A DNA stretch of 37,360 nucleotides. Source: Microbacteriaceae bacterium. GTDB taxonomy: Bacteria; Actinomycetota; Actinomycetes; Actinomycetales; Microbacteriaceae. The notes beneath the pieces are model-generated. The model did not search any database, had not been told where the DNA came from, and saw nothing but the letters and a program-made list of their open reading frames with translations. A program made the translations under genes and the position numbers. Of the stretch, positions 1 through 7,523 are shown in pieces. The stretch is from the NCBI GenBank assembly GCA_003852775.1, contig RDDZ01000104.1, positions 1 to 37,360 on the forward strand, read 5' to 3'. Position 1 is the stretch's first letter. Each line of letters starts with the position of its first letter.

Positions 1-219
1 CGCCGCAACCGCAAGAATCAGTCCGTGTTGGCTGTGCCACACCTTCGCGGACTCGGCAGCCATTTGAGTAACCACGAAAAGCGTTTCATACGCACGATCG
101 ATCGGAGAGAGCGCTCTCGAACCGTCGTCCCGACTATGGACGAAGGCGCTGTTCGCCAGCGCGGCGATGCCTCCGGCACCAGTAGCCGCTGACGAAGAGA
201 GACAAACCTGCGGCAGCAC
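1..219 (-). CDS. Partial unknown protein downstream of the zinc-ribbon ATPase
   Basis: A minus-strand reading frame opens with GTG at 219 and stays open to the window edge, giving 73 codons with the C-terminus missing. An AGGAG ribosome binding site lies 6 bases before the GTG, and the ATPase stop codon (229-231) is only 9 bases upstream, so the two genes are probably co-transcribed. The visible N-terminus starts VLPQVCLSSSAATGAGG and is small-residue rich, then becomes mixed, with a histidine/tryptophan patch near the edge (VWHSQHG). I do not recognise a family. The alternative is a chance open frame in an intergenic region; the good ribosome binding site and tight spacing argue against that. 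Codon use is as unbiased as in the ATPase, which suits a shared accessory origin. Confidence 0.5.
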   Translation of the reverse strand, partial: MLPQVCLSSSAATGAGGIAALANSAFVHSRDDGSRALSPIDRAYETLFVVTQMAAESAKVWHSQHGLILAVAA

Positions 220-228
220 GAGTGACTC

Positions 229-1914
229 CTACAAGGTCACAAACTCGTCGGCCCGAGCTTTAATCTTTGCCGACCAGATCACCCCGATACTTGGCACACT
301 CCGCAATTGCCTGCCCGCATCGTCAAGGATGACGTCTTGGACGGTCTTGATCGTAGTTCGCTCGAGTATGCGAGCCACCTTGAGTTGCGGCAACTGAAGG
401 CTCTCGATTGGAGAGGAGAGAAGCTCCAGGTACACAGATTGCTCTTGGAGGGGCGTTCCGCACTTGAAGCAGAAGATAGCGTCATCCGAAATGCGGGGAC
501 TTTGGCACTTGGGACAGGGAGACAGGTTGAGCCTGCAGCGCTCCGCCTGGTCGGCCGTGAAGATGCCCGCTGGTTGCCTCCGAACGAAGTCGTCAGCGCT
601 TTGCCGACCGAGGGCTGCGTTGAAATCTTCCGCCGACGGGGACTTGCCAAGGCCGAGGGCGTTCTCTGCGATGAGCAACGAGGCGTGAACCTGCACCTTT
701 TCGTACCGTGATGTTCCACGGGACACGGATCCGATTCTGCGCACTACCCCTGCGTACTCAAGCAGAGAGAAGACCTGCCCGAGGTCGGCGTCCCACGGGC
801 GAGCGACAGCGACGCCGATGTACCGAGCACGGCCGCTACTGCGCTGTCGGTTGGTTCCTCGAATCTGCTCAAGGATGGTGTTCTGGAGTTCGAGCCCGAC
901 CTGGATGAAGTTGTCATAGCGAGGCAGCTTCCTTGATATCTCCTCGAACAAGCTCCTCACCCGGTTGGCGTTCTGGGAGATCGCCTCGCGAACTTGGCGA
1001 AGGGACGGGGCCGCCAGCTGGGGGTTCTCATCGTCAAAATCACCGAGAGAATCCGACAAGATGTTCAGAAAGTTGCGCGGCAAGCCAAAGGAGGCGTGTG
1101 CCGCCAGGTCCACGATGTCCTGTCGCACGGCCCCCTGCAACTCCTCAGGGAAGCGCGCGCGGAAGATGCCTCGCATTGCGGTCAAGTAGTCCGCGGAGTC
1201 CGGCCGAATCCACACCTCAATCTCCTCGGCCTCGTGGCCTACGTTGAAGAACGGGCTATAGGACGTCACGCCGGGGTAGATCGCCGCCTTGCAGGCGACG
1301 GTCCTGGAACGCAGCGCGCGAAAAACCTCAAAAAACTCGCGCTGCTGCTGTTGCATGAATGCGTGCGCGGCATCATCCATGAGAATGACGGCCCGCGGTC
1401 GCCCCAACTCCTCGCACCAAGCCTCAATGCGCCCAAGGAGCTCCGCAGGGGCAAGCGCAGGTGGCAACTTCTTCGGAGTATCTCCAACCGATGTCTGGAG
1501 CTCATTGACGTACTGGCGGCCGTGCTCGGCAAGCGTCTTCAAGTCCGGGGGGCTCGACTCCGCAAGGCCGTCATCGAGACCGATGACGATCTTGTAAATC
1601 AACCACTGACGGAAGAACTCCAGTGAGCGCTCAGATCGAAGCATCAGAGGCTCAAGCGCCAGGTGCTGCGAGAAGTTCACATAGGCCACCATGACGTTCC
1701 CGCGCGCGCGCAGTTGGTAGTAGGCGCGCTTGAGGTAGTTCGACTTACCTGACCCACGTGGACCCTTCAAGAGCTTCGGACCAGGGCCCATTAGCCGCCG
1801 CAAGATGGATTCGTCACCCGGTACTTCCGCGGTAAGGCGCTCCAGGTCCTCCTCAGTGAGATCCTCTGCTCTCAGCGTGTACAGAGCTTCGAGGGCCGTC
1901 GATTGTGCCGTCAC
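229..1914 (-). CDS. AAA/ORC-like P-loop ATPase with zinc ribbon and HhH-like C-terminus
   Basis: About 561 residues. A Walker A motif, GPRGSGKS, lies near residues 51-58 and a Walker B, ILMDD, near residue 180. A middle region of helical character follows. A CPKC...CFKC zinc ribbon lies near residues 467-485. The last ~50 residues (LPQLKVARIL... VPSIG) look like a helix-hairpin-helix or RNA polymerase alpha-CTD-like nucleic-acid-binding module. The layout resembles bacterial proteins annotated as ORC-CDC6-like ATPases; that family name is my inference. A role in nucleic-acid sensing or mobile-element defence is possible but unproven. The start is GTG 1914 because a TAGTCT hexamer ends 6 bases before it (leaderless type); GTG 1920 is the alternative. 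Base composition is clearly less GC-rich than the rest of the window, suggesting horizontal acquisition. Confidence 0.85.
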   Translation of the reverse strand: MTAQSTALEALYTLRAEDLTEEDLERLTAEVPGDESILRRLMGPGPKLLKGPRGSGKSNYLKRAYYQLRARGNVMVAYVNFSQHLALEPLMLRSERSLEFFRQWLIYKIVIGLDDGLAESSPPDLKTLAEHGRQYVNELQTSVGDTPKKLPPALAPAELLGRIEAWCEELGRPRAVILMDDAAHAFMQQQQREFFEVFRALRSRTVACKAAIYPGVTSYSPFFNVGHEAEEIEVWIRPDSADYLTAMRGIFRARFPEELQGAVRQDIVDLAAHASFGLPRNFLNILSDSLGDFDDENPQLAAPSLRQVREAISQNANRVRSLFEEISRKLPRYDNFIQVGLELQNTILEQIRGTNRQRSSGRARYIGVAVARPWDADLGQVFSLLEYAGVVRRIGSVSRGTSRYEKVQVHASLLIAENALGLGKSPSAEDFNAALGRQSADDFVRRQPAGIFTADQAERCRLNLSPCPKCQSPRISDDAIFCFKCGTPLQEQSVYLELLSSPIESLQLPQLKVARILERTTIKTVQDVILDDAGRQLRSVPSIGVIWSAKIKARADEFVTL

Positions 1915-1920
1915 GCCCAC

Positions 1921-1926
1921 AGACTA
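1921..1926 (-). promoter_or_regulatory. -10 hexamer (TAGTCT) of the ATPase gene
   Basis: TAGTCT on the minus strand ends 6 bases before GTG 1914, which would place the transcription start at the start codon. TTGATT lies further upstream as a possible -35. The region also contains AATGG and CCATT arms around 1926-1944, a possible short operator dyad. Confidence 0.45.
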
Positions 1927-2101
1927 ATGGCGAATCAACCATTGGGGCCGAAGGGAAATGCCCGCGCACCCAAGATCGCAGCCACTTTGCAGCGCCCAAT
2001 GCAGGTACCAACGCGGACAAGGTGGACCACGGCTTACCGCAGAGGACACCCAGGAGCTCAACTAGCCGTCGTCCCCGACCGGCCATGCCCGGGCGGGCCT
2101 G

Positions 2102-2407
2102 TCAGGCCTCGGCCGAGCTCTTCCGCTCGGGACGGCCGACGACCCGGTTCGCGATCGCCATGGAGGCCGGCCACGCGACCATCGTGAGCGCGAACGCGAT
2201 CGGCCAGGCGATGGCGATCTGCAGAGGCCAGCGCGCGAGCCACTCGAGCGAGGGGCCCGTCGCGAAGAGGCTCATGACGCCCGACATGACGGTCGCCATG
2301 ATGAAGGTCATGATGAGCTGGGTGAGGAAGACAGTCTTGTTCAACGTCCGGTCCGTTTCCGGGACGGCCAGCGCGACGATCGGATGATGCGGCGCCCCAG
2401 TCCGCAT
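2102..2407 (-). CDS. DUF2798 family small membrane protein
   Basis: 101 residues with two predicted membrane helices (roughly residues 28-50 and 62-88) and the DUF2798 pattern of a first helix rich in Met/Thr/Ser (TQLIMTFIMATVMSGVMS), a short WLARW linker, and a second helix ending near a conserved proline. The family is widespread and has no established biochemical function. The first ~25 residues form a hydrophilic extension before the domain; I found no better internal start, so ATG 2407 is kept. It lies at the edge of the lower-GC segment and has normal high-GC codon use, so the composition boundary falls between it and the ATPase (about 2050-2100). Confidence 0.75.
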   Translation of the reverse strand: MRTGAPHHPIVALAVPETDRTLNKTVFLTQLIMTFIMATVMSGVMSLFATGPSLEWLARWPLQIAIAWPIAFALTMVAWPASMAIANRVVGRPERKSSAEA

Positions 2408-2587
2408 CGTCGACAGAGTGGGCGCCTCGGGTTCGCACCGCGCGGGTGCGACTGCATCTCAGGAGCTCTGAGGGCCGGAATAACCACACCGGCCACGATC
2501 TTTCAGGCGCTCCCATGTTACCGGGCGTGCGCGCTCCGCCTTCGCGGCAGGACGCGATCCGTCTCGGATTCCCAGGCTTCTGGCGAG
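2408..2587. other. Intergenic region with a short hairpin
   Basis: This is upstream of the DUF2798 gene and downstream of the VOC gene, both on the minus strand. It contains GGCCGG (2473-2478) and CCGGCC (2489-2494), a 6-bp perfect inverted repeat around an AT-rich centre, which could be a weak terminator for the VOC gene or an operator for DUF2798. I see no supportable gene here. Confidence 0.4.
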
Positions 2588-2995
2588 CTACTGCGTGGCG
2601 TGCATCGGCGGGTTGTGCATGAACTCGATGCGGATGCCGTCGCTGTTCTCGAGGAACGACGCGTAGTAGGTCGGCGTGTATCGCGGGTACTCCTTCGGGT
2701 CGCGCACCGGCGTCCACCCCGCCTCGACGGCGACCGCGTGCATCCGCTCGACCTCGTCGCGCGAGTCGACCGCGAACGCGAGGTGCTGCCATCCGACGCG
2801 ACCGTGCGCGTGCGGCCCGGTGCCCTCGAGGCGCGCCGGGTAGAGGATCAGCTCGCTCTCCCCCTCGCGGTGCCAGGAGACGGAGCCCTCGATCTCGTGC
2901 TTCGCGAAGCCGAGAGCGCTCAGGATCGGGTCGAACTCGGCGATCCCGCGGGCGAGGTCGTCGACGGTGATGCCGAGGTGGTCGAGAACGGGCAT
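2588..2995 (-). CDS. VOC (glyoxalase/bleomycin resistance/dioxygenase) superfamily protein
   Basis: 135 residues. The N-terminal LDHLGITVDDL strand-helix start and a second beta-alpha-beta unit (WQHLAFAVDSRDEV... FLENSDGIRIEF) are typical of the vicinal oxygen chelate fold. Candidate metal ligands are His near position 6, His near 72 (QHLAF) and Glu near 124 (RIEFMH). Many such single-unit proteins remain uncharacterised, so no substrate is proposed. It is transcribed divergently from the winged-helix regulator, with 60 bp between start codons. A CAGACT hexamer ends 6 bases before ATG 2995, suggesting a leaderless mRNA. Confidence 0.85.
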   Translation of the reverse strand: MPVLDHLGITVDDLARGIAEFDPILSALGFAKHEIEGSVSWHREGESELILYPARLEGTGPHAHGRVGWQHLAFAVDSRDEVERMHAVAVEAGWTPVRDPKEYPRYTPTYYASFLENSDGIRIEFMHNPPMHATQ

Positions 2996-3034
2996 GCGGT
3001 CAGTCTGGCATGCGGGGCTTGCGTATTGTCCTCA

Positions 3035-3063
3035 GGTTCGATAATGTTCTCGATCATGAGAAC
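3035..3063 (+). promoter_or_regulatory. Promoter and palindromic operator of the regulator-protease operon
   Basis: A good -10 hexamer GATAAT lies at 3040-3045, with CTTGCG 16 bases upstream as a -35. Immediately after it is a perfect 6-bp inverted repeat, GTTCTC (3046-3051), GATCAT spacer, GAGAAC (3058-3063). The repeat spans the predicted transcription start and the ATG at 3056, an ideal position for autorepression by the encoded regulator. The divergent VOC gene starts only 60 bp away and could respond to the same site. Confidence 0.65.
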
Positions 3064-3601
3064 AAACGCGGCGGAGATCCTCCTGCACCCCCAGCGCCTT
3101 GCGATCCTGCGCGCCCTGACGCAGAGCGAGCTCACCACGAAGCAGCTCGCCGAGCGTCTGAGCGACATCCCGCAGGCGACCCTGTACCGCCACGTCGCGC
3201 TCATGCACGACGCCGGCATCATCTCCGTCGTCTCGGAGCGCAAGGTACGCGGGACGCAGGAGCGCACCTACTGCCTCGGCCCCGCAGCCCTGCTCACACA
3301 AGAGGCGTTCCGGGAGGCCACGCCGGAGGACCACTACCGCTACTTCACGACCTACGTCGCGGGGCTGCTCGACCAGTACGGCGCCTACACCCGCCGACCC
3401 CACCTCGACCTCGAGGCCGACGGCGTCGGCTACCGCGACCACGTGCTGAACCTCACCGACGGCGAGCTCCGAGAGCTGCTCGCCGAGATCCGCGGGGCGA
3501 TCGCCGCTCGGGCCGACAACGCCCCCGCGCCCGGCCGCACGCCGCGGCTGCTCTCCACCATCACCATGCCCATCGACCACCCCACCGGAGACACGAAGTG
3601 A
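3056..3601 (+). CDS. Winged-helix (ArsR-like) transcriptional regulator
   Basis: 181 residues. An N-terminal winged helix-turn-helix occupies about residues 5-75: HPQRLAILRAL, then LTTKQLAERLSDIPQATLYRHVALMHDAGI, where the recognition helix is QATLYRHVALM. The C-terminal ~100 residues have an acidic helical region that is likely for dimerisation or ligand binding; no metal-binding Cys pair is visible, so it is not a classical metal sensor. The same frame extends upstream, but ATG 3056 is preferred because it follows a -10 element by 10 bases and gives the domain a natural N-terminus; ATG 3044 is in frame but inside the -10. Its stop overlaps the next GTG start (GTGA, 3598-3601), so it is translationally coupled to a putative membrane protease. 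Confidence 0.85.
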   Translation: MRTNAAEILLHPQRLAILRALTQSELTTKQLAERLSDIPQATLYRHVALMHDAGIISVVSERKVRGTQERTYCLGPAALLTQEAFREATPEDHYRYFTTYVAGLLDQYGAYTRRPHLDLEADGVGYRDHVLNLTDGELRELLAEIRGAIAARADNAPAPGRTPRLLSTITMPIDHPTGDTK

Positions 3602-4281
3602 CCGACAGCATCACCCCGCAGGAGGCCACCCGGATGCGCATCCGCTCCCTGGCCCTGCTCCCCGCACCCATCATCGCCCTCGCCGCGATGCTCGCATTCG
3701 CGAGCCCCGCCCTGCTGTGGCCGATCCTCATCGGCGCCGCCGGGTGGCTCGTCGCGCTTGTGCTCCGCCAGCCCGTCGCGCTCATCTCCGGCAGGAATCT
3801 CAGCCAGGAGAAGGCGGCGCGCGTCGTCGGCTGGTTCTCCGGCCCCGCCGAGGAGCTCGTGCGGCTCGCCATGGTGCTGCTCCTCATCCGCACAGCGCAG
3901 GAGGCCGCGTGGGCGGGCTGGGGGTGGGCGACCGTCGAGGTGCTCATCATCGCGGTCAACGTCTTCGCGATCGCCGGCATCCTCACGAAGGACGACCCCA
4001 AGTCGCGCGAGGCTCGCGAGCTGCTCGCCGCCCAGGGCATGCTCAAGGACCACCACCCGGCGTGGGGGTTCCTCGAGCGCATCAGCGCCACGGCGCTGCA
4101 CACGGGTTTCACCCTCCTGCTGTTCGCCCAGCCGTGGCTCGTGCTCGTCACGCTGCCGCTGCACTCCGTCACCAACATGCTCGCCGCCCGCTTCGGCAAG
4201 ACGCACGTGGCCCTCACCGAGCTCGCGCTCCTCGCGGTCGGCGCCGGCGTGCTGACCTGGGGCATCCTCGCGCTCGCCTGA
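3598..4281 (+). CDS. YhfC-like putative glutamic-type intramembrane protease
   Basis: 227 residues with about six membrane helices. The catalytic pattern of glutamic intramembrane proteases can be read: EELVR at residues 85-89 (EExxR), His168 in TALHTG, and H189-x3-N193 (HSVTN). This matches the YhfC family, which is related to the CPBP/Rce1-like proteases. Family members are predicted to cut membrane substrates; none is known here. GTG 3598 is chosen because it overlaps the regulator stop (GTGA) and has GGAG 8-10 bases upstream. The next gene starts 49 bp downstream and encodes a second protease of the same broad clan, so this is a three-gene operon. Confidence 0.75.
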   Translation: MTDSITPQEATRMRIRSLALLPAPIIALAAMLAFASPALLWPILIGAAGWLVALVLRQPVALISGRNLSQEKAARVVGWFSGPAEELVRLAMVLLLIRTAQEAAWAGWGWATVEVLIIAVNVFAIAGILTKDDPKSREARELLAAQGMLKDHHPAWGFLERISATALHTGFTLLLFAQPWLVLVTLPLHSVTNMLAARFGKTHVALTELALLAVGAGVLTWGILALA

Positions 4282-4330
4282 GCGGCATCCGCATCCGTCA
4301 CCCACCACCAGAAGAGAAAGACCCACCACC

Positions 4331-5278
4331 ATGACGCACCGCATCTCCGTGCGCCCGATCGCCGTCTTCCTCGCCGTCGCGTTCGGCCTCGCCTGGCTCG
4401 TCGCCCTGCCGCTGTGGCTGAGCGGCGAGGGCCTCGCCACCCCCGGCGCGACGATCTACCTCGTCGCGATGATGTTCACGCCCGCCATCGCGGCGCTCGT
4501 CGCCCACCGCGTCGACCGCGCGGGACGCTTCGTCGACGCGACCACCCTCAAGCCCCGCACGCCGATCCACCGCTGGCTCGGCTACGCGGGCATCGCGTGG
4601 CTCGCGCCGATCGTCGTGACGCTCCTCGCGGTCCTCGTCTCGGCCGCGTTCGGCTTCTACCGCTTCGACCTCGTCGAGTTCAGCGGGGCCGATCAGCTGA
4701 TCGCCGAGCTCACGGGAGGCGCCGATATCGGCATGCCCATCGCGATGCTCGTCGCGATCCAGCTCGCCTCGATGTTCGTCTCCCCCGCCCTCAACGTCAT
4801 CCCCGCGATGGGCGAGGAGCTCGGATGGCGCGGCTTCCTGCAGACCCGCCTGCTGCCGCTCGGCCAGTGGCCCGCCGTGATCATCACGGGCGTCGTGTGG
4901 GGCCTGTGGCACGCGCCCGTCATCCTGCTCGGCTACAACTACCCGGGCCAGCATCCCGTCGTCGCGCTGCTGCTTATGGTCGTGTTCTGCGTGCTCATGT
5001 CGGCGCTGCTCGGCTGGATCACGATCGCCTCCGGCACCGTCTGGACCGCCGCCATCGCGCACGGGTTCGTGAACGGCGTCGCGAGCATGGGTGTGCTGCT
5101 CGGCTCCGCCGACCCGACCGACAGCGCCCTCGTGGGCCTGCTCGGCCTGAGCGGCTGGATCGTCATGGCCGTGCTCATCGCGGTGCTCGTCCTGCTGCGC
5201 CGCTTCCCGGTGCGCCGCACCGAGGAGCAGACGGATGCGGCGGTCGGGGCCTCCGAGGAGGCCGCCGCCGCGAGCTGA
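4331..5278 (+). CDS. CPBP family intramembrane glutamic endopeptidase
   Basis: 315 residues, multi-spanning (about eight helices). All three CPBP (ABI, PF02517) motifs are visible: EELGWR at 162-167, WGLWH with His194, and HGFVN with His244 and Asn248. The family includes prenyl-protein (CAAX) proteases and bacterial proteins linked to bacteriocin self-immunity, and it acts inside the membrane. The C-terminal tail is Glu/Ala-rich and probably cytosolic. It is the last gene of the operon with the winged-helix regulator and the YhfC-like protein; an AG-rich ribosome binding site (AGAGAAAG) lies about 10 bases upstream of ATG 4331. A hairpin follows at 5308-5337. Confidence 0.92.
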   Translation: MTHRISVRPIAVFLAVAFGLAWLVALPLWLSGEGLATPGATIYLVAMMFTPAIAALVAHRVDRAGRFVDATTLKPRTPIHRWLGYAGIAWLAPIVVTLLAVLVSAAFGFYRFDLVEFSGADQLIAELTGGADIGMPIAMLVAIQLASMFVSPALNVIPAMGEELGWRGFLQTRLLPLGQWPAVIITGVVWGLWHAPVILLGYNYPGQHPVVALLLMVVFCVLMSALLGWITIASGTVWTAAIAHGFVNGVASMGVLLGSADPTDSALVGLLGLSGWIVMAVLIAVLVLLRRFPVRRTEEQTDAAVGASEEAAAAS

Positions 5279-5307
5279 CAGGCCGCGCCACCAACCCACC
5301 ACCGCTC

Positions 5308-5337
5308 GAGGGGGTCGTCGTCCGCGACGGCCCCCTC
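5308..5337. terminator. Bidirectional hairpin between CPBP and yigZ genes
   Basis: GAGGGGG (5308-5314) pairs with CCCCCTC (5331-5337), and inside it GTCG pairs with CGAC around a TCCG loop. It lies between two convergent genes and overlaps the yigZ stop codon. No long T run follows, as is common in high-GC genomes. Confidence 0.6.
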
Positions 5338-5938
5338 AGTCGTCGTCGGCGGAGAGCTCGCTCACGACCGCGTCGCCCTGCGCGAGGTCGCGGACGCGAG
5401 CCGCGAGGGCGTCGGCCTCCGGCTCGGGCACGCGCACCGACAGCTCGACGCGCGAGCCGTGCGCGACCTCCTCGAGCACCGCACCGAACGCGTCCAGCTC
5501 GCGCCGCAGCGCCCCCTCGAGCGGGTAGGCGACCGCGACGCTCAGGCGCCGCATCCGCACGAGCTCCACCCGCTCGGCACCCACGAGCGCCCGCGCGACG
5601 GCATCCGTGTAGGCCCGCACGAGCCCTCCCGCGCCGAGCTTCACGCCTCCGAAGTACCGCACCACGGTCGCGAGCACGCCCTCGAGCTCCTGGTGCCGTA
5701 GCACGTCGAGCATCGGGCGCCCCGCGGTACCGCCGGGCTCCCCGTCGTCGTTCGCGGCCGAGTGCCCGCCGGCCATGAGCGCCCAGCACACGTGCCGGGC
5801 GTCCGGATGCGCCTCCCGCAGCTCCGCCACGCGAGCGAGCGCCTCCTCGCGGCCGGCGACGGGCTCGACGCAGCCGATGAAGCGGCTCTTCTTGATGACG
5901 AGCTCGCTGTGGTGGGGCTCCGCGAGCGTGAAGGCCAT
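5336..5938 (-). CDS. yigZ: YigZ/IMPACT (UPF0029) family protein
   Basis: 200 residues. The N-terminal UPF0029/Impact domain covers about residues 1-125 with the characteristic segments KKSRFIG, HVCWALM, NDDGEPGGTAGRPML and VVRYFGGVKLGAGGL. The C-terminal ~65 residues form the EF-G domain IV-like DUF1949 region. Family members are ribosome- or RNA-associated proteins of poorly defined function; eukaryotic IMPACT regulates Gcn2. Length matches the family. A GAGAAT hexamer ends 6 bases before ATG 5938, indicating a leaderless transcript. It is a single gene, followed upstream on the same strand by ychF with 44 bp between them. Confidence 0.93.
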   Translation of the reverse strand: MAFTLAEPHHSELVIKKSRFIGCVEPVAGREEALARVAELREAHPDARHVCWALMAGGHSAANDDGEPGGTAGRPMLDVLRHQELEGVLATVVRYFGGVKLGAGGLVRAYTDAVARALVGAERVELVRMRRLSVAVAYPLEGALRRELDAFGAVLEEVAHGSRVELSVRVPEPEADALAARVRDLAQGDAVVSELSADDD

Positions 5939-5982
5939 GGTCCTATTCTCGCCGCGGTCGACCGCGAGACCGCGCGAGAGCG

Positions 5983-7059
5983 TCAGACGTTGAAGCGGAA
6001 CTCCACGACGTCACCGTCCTGCATGACGTAGTCCTTGCCCTCGATGCGGGCCTTGCCGCGCGCGCGGGCCTCGGCGAGCGAGCCGGCCGCGACGAGGTCC
6101 TCGAACGAGACGACCTCCGCCTTGATGAAGCCGCGCTCGAAGTCGGTGTGGATGACGCCGGCCGCCTGCGGGGCCTTCCAGCCCTTGCGGATGGTCCAGG
6201 CACGCGCCTCCTTCGGGCCCGCCGTGAGGTACGTCTGCAGACCGAGCGTGTCGAACCCGATGCGCGCGAGCTGGTCGAGGCCCGACTCGGTCTGACCGGT
6301 CGAGGCGAGCAGCTCGGCCGCGTCCTCGGGGTCGAGGTCGATGAGCTCCGACTCGACCTTCGCGTCGAGGAACACGGCCTTGGCCGGCGCGACGAGGGCC
6401 GCGAGCTCGGCCTTGCGGGCCTCATCCGTCAGCACCGACTCGTCGACGTTGAAGACGTAGATGATCGGCTTCGCCGTCATGAGGCCCAGCTCCTTGAGGA
6501 GCGAGAGGTCGATGCCGGTGGCGCGCGAGAGGGGCGTTCCCTCGTCGAGGGTCTTCTTCGCGGCGAGCGCCGCGTCGAGCACCGCCGGGTCGGCCTTCTT
6601 GCCCTTGACCTCCTTCTCGAGGCGCGTGATCGCCTTCTCGAGCGTCTGGAGGTCGGCGAGCGCGAGCTCGGTCGTGATGACCTCGAGGTCGGCCTTCGGG
6701 TCGACGGCGCCCGCGACGTGCACGACGTCGGAGTCGGAGAAGCCGCGGACGACCTGGGCGATCGCGTCGGCCTCGCGGATGTTGGCGAGGAACTGGTTGC
6801 CGAGGCCCTCGCCCTCCGACGCGCCCTTCACGATCCCGGCGATGTCGACGAAGCTCACCGTCGCCGGCAGGATGCGCTCGCTGCCGAAGATCTGGGCGAG
6901 CACCTGGAGGCGCTCGTCGGGCAGGTTCACCACGCCCACGTTCGGCTCGATCGTCGCGAACGGGTAGTTCGCCGCGAGCACGGTGTTCTTGGTGAGGGCG
7001 TTGAAGAGGGTCGACTTGCCGACGTTGGGCAGGCCGACGATTCCGATGGTGAGAGCCAC
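5983..7059 (-). CDS. ychF: Redox-regulated ATPase YchF (Obg/OLA1 family)
   Basis: 358 residues from GTG 7059. The P-loop GLPNVGKST starts at residue 8, the G3 motif DIAGIVKGAS follows, and the NVDE sequence replaces the usual NKxD, which is the hallmark of the ATP-preferring YchF/OLA1 branch. A helical insertion and a C-terminal TGS domain (TYLTAGPKEARAWTI... VIHTDFERGFIKAEVV) complete the normal layout. YchF binds ribosomes and is linked to stress and translation-start control. The frame extends upstream, but GTG 7059 gives the family's usual N-terminus (VALTIGIVGLPN), and TAGGCT ends 8 bases before it. Divergent from a mini-ORF operon across a ~140-bp region. Confidence 0.96.
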   Translation of the reverse strand: MALTIGIVGLPNVGKSTLFNALTKNTVLAANYPFATIEPNVGVVNLPDERLQVLAQIFGSERILPATVSFVDIAGIVKGASEGEGLGNQFLANIREADAIAQVVRGFSDSDVVHVAGAVDPKADLEVITTELALADLQTLEKAITRLEKEVKGKKADPAVLDAALAAKKTLDEGTPLSRATGIDLSLLKELGLMTAKPIIYVFNVDESVLTDEARKAELAALVAPAKAVFLDAKVESELIDLDPEDAAELLASTGQTESGLDQLARIGFDTLGLQTYLTAGPKEARAWTIRKGWKAPQAAGVIHTDFERGFIKAEVVSFEDLVAAGSLAEARARGKARIEGKDYVMQDGDVVEFRFNV

Positions 7060-7159
7060 GGGCGTCAAGCCTACCGGCGCGGGAGCCCGCATCCGCCTGC
7101 CGAGGCCCTCGCGGATGGGGCGGATGTCCTCGACATGTCCCGCGACACGCCCGGGGTGC

Positions 7160-7214
7160 TTGCGTCGCGTCCGCGGGGATCGCTAATGTCGTCCCCTGTG
7201 CCGAGGGTCGGCAC
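7160..7214 (+). promoter_or_regulatory. Promoter and leader hairpin of the mini-ORF operon
   Basis: TTGCGT (7160-7165) and GCTAAT (7182-7187) are separated by 16 bases and form a convincing promoter. The predicted transcript starts near 7194 and immediately folds a perfect 7-bp hairpin, GTGCCGA (7198-7204), GGG loop, TCGGCAC (7208-7214). The hairpin ends 28 bases before the mini-ORF start. Confidence 0.55.
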
Positions 7215-7242
7215 GCCACCAGACACCGAAAGGAGCCGGCGA

Positions 7243-7326
7243 ATGATGAACGCAGAGTTCACCCGCCGCGAGCGTCGTCTCGCATCCGCAGCCGACTTCG
7301 TCGGCGTCTTCACCGTCCGGGACTGA
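7243..7326 (+). CDS. 27-residue mini-ORF with strong ribosome binding site
   Basis: A 27-codon frame starts with tandem ATG ATG (7243, 7246) and ends in TGA at 7324-7326. AAAGGAG lies 6-8 bases before the first ATG. The peptide begins MMNAEFTRRERRLAS and is basic at the start and more hydrophobic at the end (FVGVF). It sits behind a good promoter and a leader hairpin and ahead of a ~200-base structured stretch and a 97-residue gene. I do not recognise it. It could be a small regulatory or leader peptide, or an independent small protein; the ribosome binding site is the main support. Confidence 0.5.
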   Translation: MMNAEFTRRERRLASAADFVGVFTVRD

Positions 7327-7523
7327 GCGTTTCTGCGCCGCCGTCCTCGACGGTGGCGACGCTCTCGAAGCCCGATCCACGGACACCCGTCCGTCGATCT
7401 CGTCCCCGTCCACGACGCCGCCCGCTGTCGGCGGTGGTCGGTTCCGTGCCGCCAGGAGCGGCACTCCTCCGGGGCGGCCCACCAGACCCGCCTCGACGAT
7501 CCACCACTCAGAGGACACCCATC
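7327..7523 (+). other. Structured untranslated stretch between mini-ORF and next gene
   Basis: This ~197-base gap has several potential hairpins: GCCGTC-CTC-GACGGTGGC near 7336-7356, ACGGAC-ACCC-GTCCGT near 7379-7395, and GCCGCC/GGCGGC-type pairing near 7449-7478. An in-frame ATG at 7353 would extend the downstream protein, but that extension is Arg/Pro-rich, of unusual composition and lacks a ribosome binding site. It may be a 5' leader or attenuator. Confidence 0.4.

Noticed and set aside
1921-2101. Integrase, tRNA or attachment site at the right edge of the low-GC island
   Set aside because: I looked for a tRNA end, integrase frame or direct repeats at the composition step and found none; the left edge is outside the window.
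3044-3046. ATG 3044 as the regulator start
   Set aside because: It lies inside the GATAAT hexamer, so a transcript from that promoter could not contain it; ATG 3056 fits better.
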